A DNA stretch of 64,000 nucleotides from Gerris lacustris (lineage: Eukaryota > Arthropoda > Insecta > Hemiptera > Gerridae). Position numbers and translations under genes: made by a program. The notes under the pieces are model-generated. The model saw only the letters and a program-made list of their open reading frames with translations. It had not been told where the DNA came from and searched no databases. Numbering within the stretch: the stretch's first letter is position 1; each line of letters starts with the position of its first letter. Below are positions 54,360-64,000 of the stretch, piece after piece. The DNA lies in contig OX578276.1 of the NCBI GenBank assembly GCA_951217055.1, forward strand, positions 152,389,012 to 152,453,011. The letters are read 5' to 3'.

Positions 54360-54945
54360 AAAACCTTTTATCTACGATTGATACGAAATATAAACATTAT
54401 ATCTTTGTTTAGATGCGTAGAAAGTGATTATTTACGTACTTGTATTCATTGCGCATGCGCGTCCCATTGTTCTGAATAATTCCTCTTCTTTACCGCACTA
54501 GTGTGGTAAAGAAGAGGAATTCTTCAGCTTTACGCACGATTAGCAAGTTTGTTTACATTTAACAAAACTAATTTGCAGTTCTTTTATTAAAGTAACTGTT
54601 TATATCGAGTTTTTAGTGAAAAACAATGAGTGAATCAAGTGACTTTTACGAAAATGTGGAGAATAATACTCCTCCAGAAATAATTCATTCGGCAAAAAAT
54701 ACAACTAATGAATTAATGCCATCTTTATCAAGAGAGAGATACGAACTTACATACAGCAAGTTTATTTTTTCTGTATTTATTATTTAAATCTAACAATCGT
54801 AGATAAAGTACGGTACGCAACTCGTGCGAAAACGGCATTTTGCATTTCTCGTGTGGTTTCACTACCCTCGCTGTCGCTCGGGTGCAAACTCCACACTCGC
54901 ATGCAAAATGCTACTTTCCGCACTCGACGCGTAATGTACTATTAT
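54360..54945 (+). repeat. Crypton-like repeat R, copy C
   Basis: The best-preserved copy: hairpin at 54472-54527, then a clean small frame from ATG 54626 (MSESSDFYENVENNTPPE, then NELMPSLSRERYELTYSKF) of about 53 codons ending TAA. The peptide has the same P-x-x-SR-x-RYE-x-xY pattern as the Crypton-like fragment at 29481. It begins TATCTACGATTGATACG, and its internal CAATCGTAGATA gives a 12-bp inverted pair bracketing about 450 bp. Nested inside the PIF element. Confidence 0.8.
54472..54527. repeat. Covarying hairpin, copy C
   Basis: Same 56-bp hairpin as in copies A and B, with apex CAC-TA-GTG. Confidence 0.85.
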
Positions 54946-55503
54946 AATGTAAATAGATCTTAATTCGCATGTAATAAATTATTTTTCTTAATAATTGTTG
55001 TTATTATTCTTTTCTAACTATTCAATTTGTATGAAATTAAAGACAAAACGAATATAAAGTTTATGGTAGAATTCTGGGGTGATGCTTTTATCACCTTGTA
55101 GCTAATTCATAAGCAGCCGGTAAAATAAAGGAAAGAAGGCGGCAAAGATGGACTGTAGTTTAATGTATAATATAATATATAATTTAGATAGAAAGCCCCT
55201 TAAAATAAATCATAAGTTTAGCAAGAAAAGTTCATACCCATGTAGAGGAGTCCAGCTTGCTTGACGTCGGAAAAAACGGAGAAACGGAGATACTTCTTGA
55301 CAGCAGCGAAGACCCCGGCCGGGGTGGGGGATAAATTGGCGTTTTTAAAATATTTTACAAAGTAGATATTATACTAAAAGCGGTGTGGCGGTGAATCTAT
55401 GTGGCGGTTCCCTTCCGTTCCAACGTCCTGGCGAGCTGCGACTGACGATGGAGCGGGGAGAGCGCCCTAACCTAGCCGGACCTGGCAACACTGGCCGCTA
55501 GGA

Positions 55504-55528
55504 GGGGGGGGGGGGGGGGGGGGGGGGG
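55504..55528. repeat. 25-base poly-G run
   Basis: An uninterrupted G homopolymer inside the PIF element, in otherwise mixed sequence. It could fold as a G-quadruplex. The length is likely uncertain. Confidence 0.85.
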
Positions 55529-55627
55529 CGAGGCGGCCCCAAAGCTAAACGAAGATTTACTTACTGGGGATAGAAAATTTATAAACATAAAATATAGATA
55601 AAGATAAAAAATAAAAGATAGAATCCA

Positions 55628-55939
55628 TCAGTTTAAATACCTGAAACATACAGCAAGGCGTTCTTCAGGTGATATAGTTGCTCTGTAGTTTAATCGATTT
55701 TTTTGTATATTACTGTGAAGAAGATTGACAAGAAATTTGAAGTCACTTCTTGTCATCCTAAAGTATTCTCTGAACTTCTCATCATCTTTTTTAAGATCAT
55801 CCATCAAGTGATGAAATTCCCCAAATTGATTCCTTTTAGTGTTCACTGCATGAACCCACTTTCTTTTCTTTTTTTCCTCACATAATGAAAATAAAAGCAA
55901 TAGCTCTTCATCAGAGCTGCTGTAGTCCTTCCAACTCAA
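55628..55939 (-). CDS. PIF/Harbinger (HARBI1-like) transposase, N-terminal exon
   Basis: Minus-strand frame: an acidic start (SSSDEELLLLF), then KRKWVHAVNTKRNQFGEFHH, DDEKFREYFRMTRSDFKFL, and NYRATISPEERLAVCFR. This is the characteristic N-terminal helix-turn-helix-like region of Harbinger transposases, up to the P-x-ERLAV motif. A donor-like CAG|GTATTT follows AVCFR, suggesting a splice to a downstream catalytic exon that is not visible. The first in-frame Met is uncertain, since the frame is open slightly further upstream. A truncated or incomplete gene. Confidence 0.8.
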   Translation of the reverse strand: MSWKDYSSSDEELLLLFSLCEEKKKRKWVHAVNTKRNQFGEFHHLMDDLKKDDEKFREYFRMTRSDFKFLVNLLHSNIQKNRLNYRATISPEERLAVCFRYLN

Positions 55940-56484
55940 CGTATCGAACGAGACTATGTAACGTGGTGAAGGTTAAGGCTGGGTAAATTTTATGATTAAA
56001 AAAAAAATATATATATTATTGTTGTTGGTTGATAATATGTAGAACTGCTTTTGTTTACATTGTTACAATGCGATTAATATTAATGTGAACTCTAAGGGTC
56101 GGAGTTCACCTGGCTGCGAGCTCCCAGTCAGTATAGGTAAAAGCTTCGTCCCTTGCACTAGCTCCGTGTTCGAGTGCCGAATGTCTTGTGACGCAGGCTG
56201 GACAGGACACGTATTTTTTCTTTTTTTTATGATAATTAATTTGTTTTAATTTGTGTTAAAGAAGAGCTTAATATATGTTAATCGTGCTAATCGAGTTATT
56301 TTTGCATTAAAACCCGCCCTGCGTCCACTGAGAACTGCCGATGGTTTGGACTATTTTCAACCCTCTGGAACTGTTTTTTTTTATATTTTATTTCTGCCTG
56401 ACCAGGTAAAAGTTTGATACAATTTTTTTTATACTTTCGAGAGGTGGAATTTTAAAGAAATTCAGACAGGGATTTCCACTGAAT

Positions 56485-57245
56485 TTATGTAGCTTTCTGT
56501 GTGGCCCGTCTAAATATAGCTAGCATAGCTAGCAGACGTAGCATAGCTAGCTCGCGTAGCGTAGCTTTCTGTGTGGCCCGTCTAAATATAGCTAGCGTAG
56601 CTCGCATAGCTAGCAGATGTAGCATAGCTAGCTCGCGTAGCGTAGCTTTCTGTGTGGCCCGTCTAAATATAGCTAGCGTAGCTCGCATAGCTAGCAGACG
56701 TAGCATAGCTAGCTCGCGTAGCGTAGCTTTCTGTGTGGCCTGTCAAAATATAGCTAGCGTAGCTCGCATAGCTAGCAGACGTAGCATAGCTAGCTCGCGT
56801 AGCGTAGCTTTCTGTGTGGCCCGTCTAAATATAGCTAGCGTAGCTCGCATAGCTAGCAGACGTAGCATAGCTAGCTCGCGTAGCGTAGCTTTCTGTGTGG
56901 CCTGTCAAAAATATAGCTAGCGTAGCTCGCATAGCTAGCAGACGTAGCATAGCTAGCTCGCGTAGCGTAGCTTTCTGTGTGGCCTGTCTAAATATAGCTA
57001 GCGTAGCTCGCATAGCTAGCAGACGTAGCATAGCTAGCTCGCGTAGCGTAGCTTTCTGTGTGGCCTGTCTAAATATAGCTAGCGTAGCTCGCATAGCTAG
57101 CAGACGTAGCATAGCTAGCTCGCGTAGCGTAGCTTTCTGTGTGGCCTGTCTAAATATAGCTAGCGTAGCTCGCATAGCTAGCGTAGCTCGCATAGCTAGC
57201 AGACGTAGCATAGCTAGCTCGCGTAGCGTAGCTTTCTGTGTGGCC
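56485..57245. repeat. 81-bp tandem array made from the PIF TIR end
   Basis: CTTTCTGTGTGGCC starts at 56493, 56565, 56646, 56727, 56808, 56889, 56971, 57052, 57133 and 57232. Spacing is mostly 81 bp, with one 72 and one 99. Each unit contains TIR-like sequence plus TAGCTAGCGTAGCTCGCAT words. Because 81 is divisible by three, both strands show long repetitive ORFs that are not genes. The left end of the element has only two related units (about 53524 and 53612). Confidence 0.92.
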
Positions 57246-57254
57246 GAGCCTTTA

Positions 57255-57530
57255 GTTTCTCTCCCTCGTACATACTTACCATTTATATTTATAGAAATAT
57301 TCCGTCCAACATTATGATTTGTCGAGCTAACTTGGGAGGCGCTGGGTATGACTAATTTTGAATAGAGTAGAGGAAGTTTAACATTATCATAACCACCTTT
57401 GATGTCAACAAATAAATCCAGAACACAATTACCTTTCGCAAAAGAGTCATAGATATCCGAAAAAGAATAGATTGGGGTTGGGTATATAGATAGAAATTTT
57501 CTAAAACCAAATTATGTGTCCGAGAGAAAC
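57255..57530 (-). pseudogene. LINE (minus strand) reverse transcriptase, N-side part
   Basis: The minus strand encodes FGFRK, then LDLFVDIKGGYDNVKLPLLY (RT motif A with catalytic Asp), through INGKYVRGRE to the PIF insertion point. It joins in order with the GLPQ and YADD motifs left of the element. A TAA lies upstream of FGFRK. The LINE 5' half is absent. Confidence 0.82.
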
Positions 57531-57540
57531 TTATTTTTCC

Positions 57541-57790
57541 CCAGGCTATTTGAAAGTACTAACGTTCGTTGCAACGTTATAAAACTTTAAAAAACACACA
57601 ATGGCTATTTGAGAGTACTAGCAGAGTGTAGTGACATAACAGAACTTGGCAAACACGCTATGGCTATTTGAAAGTCCTACGAAGTGTTACAACGTTACAA
57701 TGTACTCGCGTTTTAATACTTCAAAAACACACGACGGCCATTGAATAAAGTATTAACAGAGTGGAGCGAAGCGTGTAAGTTTTATACTTC
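57541..57790 (+). repeat. Short minisatellite, about 70-80 bp unit, three to four copies
   Basis: GGCTATTTGAAAGTACTA-like words at about 57543, 57603, 57661 and a decayed copy near 57736. Each is followed by an ACGTTAYAA-type stretch and AAACAC(A/G)C(A/T). Confidence 0.7.
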
Positions 57791-57799
57791 AAACTAAGT

Positions 57800-59421
57800 G
57801 TTGGATTTGACAAAAGCAATTAACAGCTCTATTTTGTTTTCACATTTTCATGTCTTGGCTATGGCGCATAACCTCGAAAAGCGTTACCAAACTAGCGTTA
57901 CACGAGTAGGGAAGATATAGGAACAGGAAGTTAGGAAGGTATAGAAGGTGTTCAATCGAGTCTGCCCGTCTCCCACTACCGCGTTGAGTAGGGCCTAACC
58001 ACCCCTGCCCCTGCCCACCCGATCGGCTACCTGCCCCACGTCTCACACTCTTCACTTCTTGCTACTGCTCCAGTAGTCGCTCACGAGCCTCAGCGGCGCC
58101 CCCTCCCCCCCCCCCCCCCACTACAACTTCTGTTCTACTGCTCTGATTTGCATCGGCCAAACGCCATAACCCTTAGAATTTTATTCCTAATAAACTTACA
58201 TACATAAAATTTATTTTTTATTTTTGTTAAACTATAATTTTTTGCATTTATTATGAAAATGGGTGAAGAAGCTAAAAGATTACTTCTTAATAAACTGGAA
58301 AAGAAGAAAAGTACTTTTCCTACTAGCGGCAGCAAAATTACGCATTATTGAACTGTTTTTTAGGCATGAAAGTTTAATTTCTCTGAGGTTTCAAGAAAAA
58401 TTTACAATACCCAGCAAAATACGATTTTGCTGCCTAGGCGGCAAAATCATATTTTGCTGAGGATTTTTCCACGCTAAGCCACGCCCACATTCCCCGCTAC
58501 AAATATATAAACAAACAACCTTTTCTTTTATATTATCATTAACCTAAATTATTTGAACAATTTACCTTAAAAATATTACGAATATATAAAAAAAAGGTTT
58601 ATAAATACTTATTATAGATTATATTTATAAAATAGAATGGAGTAAAAATTATAAAAAGAAATAAAAATATTACAAAAAAATGGTAGGTCTTAAATTAATC
58701 ATAAATAATTAAATTAGTGGCAACACTGCAGCTCTTCTATTATCATCATTTTGTTTTGTTTTTACTGTATTTCTGTCAATTAATTTTTTATAATTATAAC
58801 ATTTGATATCGTTGCTTGTTTTTTTAATTTGAATAGTTCAATAATAGTATTTGATAAGTAAGTAAGTATATATGAAATAAATATTATTTATAGGAAACAT
58901 TTTTCTGCCGCCAGTAGGAAAAATATTGTATGCAACAAGGCAGCAAAGGAAACATTTCTGTCTCATATTGATATATTGCCTGCCTCGGCTTCGCCTCGGC
59001 AGTTAATTTCCGGCTCGGAGGCTAATTTAATCATTCGTCAGAAAAATTCCATTTTGCTGCCTAGTTACATAAATAACTATTCTTTCTTCATGCACTACTT
59101 ATGATCGATTTAATTCCTAATTTACAAACGCAAGAATCCGCACACTCAAATTTTTTGACATTTTCATGTCTTTAATTTGGCACATAAACTCGAAAATCGT
59201 TACCAAAATGCGTTACCAAAAAAATGACACCAAGAAGCATTACATGAAAATGTCTCATTGTCGTGCAGACTCGTATGCAAGCAATTTTTTTTTATGGATT
59301 TCTGCCTTAGTTTAATTACTTGTAGAAAATAAAATGGATATAAACAATATACATAGAAAATAAATAAAAAGCAGAGACTAACACATCTGACTTATATCAC
59401 TAGGCATCGCGTGGCTCTATC
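57800..59421. other. Non-coding repeat debris
   Basis: GGCAGCAAAAT / ATTTTGCTGCC words occur in both orientations at 58330, 58427, 58940 and 59055. The stretch also has a C run at 58107-58119 and CCTCGGCTTCGCCTCGGC at 58982. It looks like remnants of palindromic elements. No gene. Confidence 0.45.
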
Positions 59422-60069
59422 ATTGAAGCGAGCGTATAGTAATAAATATGTATTGAATATTGAAAAAAAATATTATTGTGAATCATGATGAGTTGATAGA
59501 TAATGGGTCTGGTAGTAGTGCAGCGGCTAGTAGTAAGGGAACCACCCCGCATTCTTACTATTCTTCTAACCACACATCTCTATTTCAATATTTATAATTT
59601 GTATCTCTTTGCTACAAACAAACTACTGCATGTATCAAATTGAAATTTTGCATACCTGTTTCAATTGTGCATTAGATGGTGTATATGAAGTTTTATTAAA
59701 ATCGTTTCGTTAGAACGTAAGATATCGGTAAAAAGGTTGTTTTCTCTATTATAAACGTTTAGGTCCGCTTTAATAGTTTTAGCGATCTTTATTAAGTCAT
59801 AGCGGTGTCGCTGTTGGTTTTAGTAAAAAATGTTATTTGAAAAAAATGTTCGTCTCATCGAGTAGATGATGATAGAATCTTTTCCCGTCCTGAAATTCCA
59901 ATTTAATTTTTGTACCTCTCGTTTACGCGAGCGTTGCGCGCGAACTCTTGGACGGATCACGCTGTCCAACGAACTTAGCCTGAGTATTAGTAAGAGGAAC
60001 ATGTATACCAAATTTCAACTAAATCGGTCAACTTTTACTCAAGTTATCGTCACACGCGTAAACGTTACT

Positions 60070-60117
<48 letters not shown>

Positions 60118-60165
60118 CGGAGCATATTTCGTTGAATGTAGGAAGCTCGCTACGCTCGCTTCAAT
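59422..60165 (+). repeat. Dispersed TIR family D1, complete copy (744 bp)
   Basis: Bounded by the perfect 15-bp inverted repeat ATTGAAGCGAGCGTA / TACGCTCGCTTCAAT. It contains a (GACA)n run at 60070-60115. The ORF ending in repeated DRQT is the microsatellite translated. A clear TSD could not be set. It is the reference copy for the partial ones at 1.2, 25.0, 25.9, 47.8 and 49.2 kb. Confidence 0.75.
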
Positions 60166-60264
60166 TATATTAAACAATCTAAAAGCTGGTTGGAGGTGGT
60201 TATCGAAAATTGTTTATTTTATTTTAGTTTTATGTCTCGTTTCCATCTATATAAATATACATTG

Positions 60265-60302
60265 GTGTTTTCTTCGTCACTAAATAGTGACGAAGAAAAC
60301 AC
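60265..60302. repeat. Perfect 18-bp-arm palindrome
   Basis: GTGTTTTCTTCGTCACTA, a 2-nt AA centre, then its exact inverse. It probably lies within the BEL/Pao LTR. Confidence 0.85.
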
Positions 60303-61168
60303 GGGTTGAGGGGGGAAAACTCTAAGATGTGCGGGTGTTTCTTTCTGTGAAAAGATGAAAATAGCGGGTCTTGGAGGAACGGCGACATCCTAACTCTGAA
60401 ATCAAATATTTGTCTAAACTTTATTTCCTTTTTTACTTTCTCATATAAAGAGAAAATATTGTGTTTTTATTGATATTCAAAATAGGTTGAAAATATAGAG
60501 GTAAACAAGAAATATCCGTCTTGGTGTGTGCCTATATCATTTATCCTACGTTTGATTTTTTTTTCTTCCTTACCTCTCTCAATAGACATTTATATGGGAT
60601 ACATACGTTGAGTCTTTTTATAAGTTAAATCTCCGTAGGGTCGTAGAATTATCTGTGTGACTTAGCTTCCTTTTTTTATAACTTTAACTTAACTTTTTAC
60701 TTCTAAATAGATAAATTTGAGTTAAGTTTTCCAAGTTCAACTTAAGATTTACCGGTTGTTAAGCATTGCTTACTTAATAACGTTTCGTTTAACTTTTGCA
60801 TTAGTACATTTGCCTTGTCACTAGTCTCCTACGATTTTAAAAGAAATTCGGACAGATTTTATTTCCGAGTCAGCAAACTAATTTCTATCTATGAGAGAAT
60901 GAGAGTGTCACATTTAAAAATAACCCAGACGAAAGTTGAAAAAACTACTGATTCACAGCTTAAAATGTATCAAGAGAAAATTTAAAAAGATGTTGAAGAA
61001 AAAATAAATAAAAAAAATAAATCACAGTGTTTAATAAAGAGATTCGATGAACGCACAAAAAGTTCCTTATATTTTAACACACAACAAAAGAATTAGATGA
61101 CAATGACAACTTAAACAATTCATAATAATTTTGATAAACAAGTCAGAATCACTGCCAGATATTCAACA
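60303..61168 (-). mobile_element. Probable BEL/Pao 3' LTR (left limit not fixed)
   Basis: On the minus strand the DNA after the polypurine tract begins TGTTGAATATCTGGCAGTG, a usual BEL-type LTR start. The other LTR is outside the window, so the left end cannot be matched. A candidate end ...AAATAAACA at 60211 would give an LTR of about 958 bp. No coding content. Confidence 0.5.
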
Positions 61169-61178
61169 TCCTCCCACC
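61169..61178 (-). other. Polypurine tract of the BEL/Pao element
   Basis: The minus strand reads GGTGGGAGGA, directly after the pol stop codon TGA (61181-61179) and just before the LTR start TGTT. Confidence 0.65.
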
Positions 61179-64000
61179 TCAAGCCCCAGTACTTACTGGT
61201 GCTTGATCGTCAAGTCTGTCCAGTTCAAGTTTATAAAGTCTCTGCGCTGGTCGTGTCAGTGGTCCTGTAGCCGTTCTTAATCGTACCACTCTTACTCTAC
61301 CATCCCTACCAGGTCTTACTTCCTCAACTCTGGCTAAAGGCCAGTCTAATCTCTTTTTGTTGTCATCTCCTACCAACACCACCTCTCCAATCTTTAGAGC
61401 TTGACCAGGGTCTTTGTCTTTTTTCCATAGGGCTAGCTGTCCAAGGTACTCATTCCTAAACCGGCGTCGAAGACAATCTCTTACTTTCTTTCTATAGACC
61501 CATCGTTTGCTTAAGCTAATTGTCTGCTCGACCAAGTCAAGATCTGGTACACCTGTCTCTCTAATCCCATTCATAAACATTGCTGGAGTAAGAGCAGTCA
61601 GGTCATCTGAGTTCTCAGTCTGATATGTCAATGGTCGTCTGTTTACTGTTGCCTCACAGTCACATAGTACGGTACTAAGTTCTTCGTAAGTCAGTCTAGA
61701 TCGCCCTAACACTTTCCGAAGTAAGTCTTTGACAGTCCTTATCAGCCTCTCCCACCAACCACCCCACCACGCTCCTGTGGGCGGGTTAAACCTCCAATGA
61801 ATTTGTCGTGCTGTCGAGTAGTCAGTGATTTTTCCCCAGTCTAACTTTGTCAATGCATTATTCGTCCCAGTAAAGTTTGTCGCATTGTCACTGTAGATTG
61901 TTGAGGGTCTTCCTCTTCTTGAAATAAACCTTCGTAGACCTTGTAGAAAAGCTTCTGTGGACAAGCCAGATAGTAACTCTAAATGTATACCTCTATAAAC
62001 CGCACAAGTGTACAGGCATATCCACGCTTTTCCACCATTTCGAAGATAAAGTGGTCCAGCAAGATCCACTCCCACTACCTGAAATACTTCAGCGTCTTGC
62101 ACGCGAAATTTCGGCAAAGCTATTTCAGGTGTTTCTACTTTCTTTGCGCTATATCTTCTGCAAACTTTACACTTTGTCACTAATGATCTTGTAGACCGTC
62201 TTCCTTGGGTAATCCAAAACCTTTCTCTCAAAATGCTAAGAAGTGCCTGCGCTCCTGCATGGTTGTTTTGAATATGAACATATCTAATAAGCCTTTCTAC
62301 GACTGGATGCTTCGATGGCAATAATATAGGATATCGGAATTCCTCCTTGTCTTCACGCTCTACTATTCTCGTGTTTACTCTGAGCACTCCCTTCTCGTCT
62401 GTAAATACTGAAGATCCTGAAAATTTATTCATTATATCTGATTTTACTTCGTTTTGAACCATTTTGAATATAAACATCTCTGCTTCTAATATTTCTTCCA
62501 AAGTAAGTTCTCCTCGTCTCCTATTATAAACATATTTTAAATTATGAAAATATCTCAAAACGTACGCAACCATTCTTCGAATTTTATTATAGTTAGAAAA
62601 GTAAGAATAATACCAATCAATATCCATCCCTGTAACATTAAGTGCCGATACTATCCCTTTCTTCTTTTCCACCATAATTTGTTCTTCATCGCAGTTATAT
62701 ACTTGCACAGGCCATTTATCGGCTGACTCTTTCAACCAATTTGGGCCCTCCCACCATCTCGATTTTAGAAGTGCTTCCGGAGAACACCCTCTGCATGGTA
62801 GGTCTGCTGGATTGATTGCTCCTGGCACGTGTAACCACCTTGAAACGTCACTCAGTTGATGTATTTCTTCTATTCTGTTCCAAACAAATACACCCCACTG
62901 ATTATTTCTTTTTATCCATGACAGCACCGTAGTCGAATCAGACCACCAAAACACTTCAAGATTCTCGATTTCTAAATTTTTTCGCATTTCAGCTGTCAGC
63001 CTTGCTCCAATTGTCGCTGCTAACAGTTCCAGCCTAGGGATCGTTATTTACTTTCGAGGTGCTACACGCGCTCTTGCTTCTACTAGCTGTAAATTCACAT
63101 TATCTTTTGTTTCTGTTCTTAAGAATATCACCGTCGCGTAAGCATCCTTGCTAGCATCACAGAAACAATGCAAGCTAAAATTTATTCCTGTCTCTATCTC
63201 TAACGATATCCACCTAGGTATTCTGATATCAGCTAGACATTTTAACTTCTTTGACCATTTCTGGTACTCTAGCTTAATATCTTCCTCCACTTCGTCATCC
63301 CAAGTTCCTTTTCTATCCCACGTTTTCTGTAGTAACAACTTAGGTAGTAGTGAAGTTGGCGCGGTAAAGCCAATAGGATCGTATAATCGGTGAGCTGCAG
63401 ACAAAATTGTCCTTCTAGTTACGCATTCTCCTTCTTCTCTTTTTGTACATTCTTTATTTAAACGTAGTGTATCATCCTTCTTGTTCCAGTCTAAACCTAA
63501 AACTTTAGTTTCCTCGCTAACTCCTGTTTCATCTTGATGAGTAAACTCCCACCCTCGTAAGTCAAACTTACCTATATCCATAATTTGTGTAGCCTGTTCA
63601 ATAAAATCGATTTTCTCCTTTTCATTTGCTACACTCGTTACACAGTTGTCAACGTAAAAACTTTTCTTTAGCTGGATTAATATGTCAAGTCTAAACTGAG
63701 AGATGTTATGTTTTGCCTTTTCAATTTCCTTGTCCAAATGGTAATCAATTACTGCCCCTAACAAGAAAGGACTCGAGGTAATACCAAAGACCACTCTGGC
63801 ATGTCTATAGGTTTTTAAAACATTTTCTTTTGTCAGCCACAAGAATCTCAGAAAATCTCTATCTTTGTGACACAAACTTATCTGTAAAAATGCCCTTCTA
63901 ATATCAGCCACAATTCCAATTTTAAATAACCGAAATCTTAATAGACTAGCTGGAACCAATTCTATTAAATTTATACCCTTGTCCAAACACTGATTTAAAG
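61179..64000 (-). pseudogene. BEL/Pao pol (RT-RH-IN), one in-frame stop, runs off window
   Basis: A single minus-strand frame, open from the window edge to 61179 except for a TAA at 63050-63048. Right part: RT with VADIRRAFLQISL and YVDNC (the BEL variant of the YxDD box), then RNase H start CDASKDAY. After the stop the same frame continues IPRLELLAA..., FWWSDSTTVLSW and HVPGAINPADLPCRG. In the 602-codon left part: zinc H238/H243/C273/C276, integrase D308, D367, E413 (VVGVDLAGP, YSDNATNFTG, TGAWWGGWWERL), then a C-terminal domain typical of Pao integrases (GEVVLVGDDNKKRLDWPLAR). Gag and protease lie beyond the right edge. One nonsense change separates it from an open pol. Confidence 0.93.

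Larger units (their letters stand above)
53524..57251 (-). mobile_element. PIF/Harbinger DNA transposon (3728 bp), TTA TSD
   Basis: The left end AGGCTCGACCACACAGAAAG and the right-end inverse (CTTTCTGTGTGGCCGAGCCT) are TIRs with one mismatch in the first 20 bases. TTA flanks both sides (53521-53523, 57252-57254), the TSD typical of PIF/Harbinger. It encodes a HARBI1-like N-terminal exon (55628-55939) but no DDE region was found. It is therefore decayed, or was disrupted by later insertions such as repeat R copy C and a poly-G block. Its right end is expanded into a tandem array. Confidence 0.88.

Noticed and set aside
56501..57317. Overlapping 73-140-codon ORFs on both strands
   Set aside because: They are translations of the 81-bp tandem array, whose unit is a multiple of three; no protein is implied.
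59866..60135. 89-codon ORF ending in repeated DRQT
   Set aside because: The tail is a (GACA)n microsatellite and the rest is the D1 repeat.

Overview
The window is AT-rich eukaryotic DNA, most likely from an insect or other arthropod. It has spliced coding exons, Ty3/gypsy and BEL/Pao LTR retrotransposons, LINE remnants, many terminal-inverted-repeat (TIR) DNA elements, tRNA-derived SINEs and long microsatellites. There are no bacterial operons, rRNA genes or CRISPR arrays. The species cannot be named from sequence alone.

The one recognisable host gene is on the minus strand at 7.2-15.3 kb: the 5' part of a threonine aspartase (taspase 1, TASP1) gene. Five short exons (28, 68, 269, 80 and 65 nt) join in phase through GT/AG boundaries into exactly 170 codons. 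The rest, including the catalytic threonine, must lie left of base 1. The introns hold a pogo-like MITE pair and a SINE pair, both inverted and flanking exon 5, plus a hAT element with an 8-bp target duplication. Exon 1 and its upstream DNA lie in one arm of a large palindrome (1487-bp arms, 219-bp spacer). The other arm carries an inverted copy of exon 1. Only the left arm is interrupted, by a 1.7-kb Helitron-like insert with a satellite array.

20.0-25.0 kb is a 4.9-kb DNA element with long TIRs and a 9-bp target duplication but no transposase; it splits a partial copy of the same palindrome sequence. 25-30.6 kb is a patchwork: a dispersed TIR family, a broken gypsy pol fragment, and inverted copies of a Crypton-like repeat that carries a hairpin whose apical pairs covary.

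31.1-45.5 kb holds a very young Ty3/gypsy retrotransposon in tandem on the minus strand (LTR-gag-pol-LTR-gag-pol-LTR). The two internal regions appear identical. One CCTA target duplication flanks the whole array, which sits inside a LINE reading frame. Gag and pol are joined by a -1 frameshift signal that can be read directly: GGGAAAC, a 6-nt spacer, a 9-bp stem and a possible pseudoknot.

46-60 kb is repeat-dominated. A second LINE (minus strand) is split by a piggyBac-like MITE and by a 3.7-kb PIF/Harbinger element whose right end is expanded into an 81-bp tandem array. The window ends in a BEL/Pao element (minus strand) whose pol has one in-frame stop and runs off the right edge.
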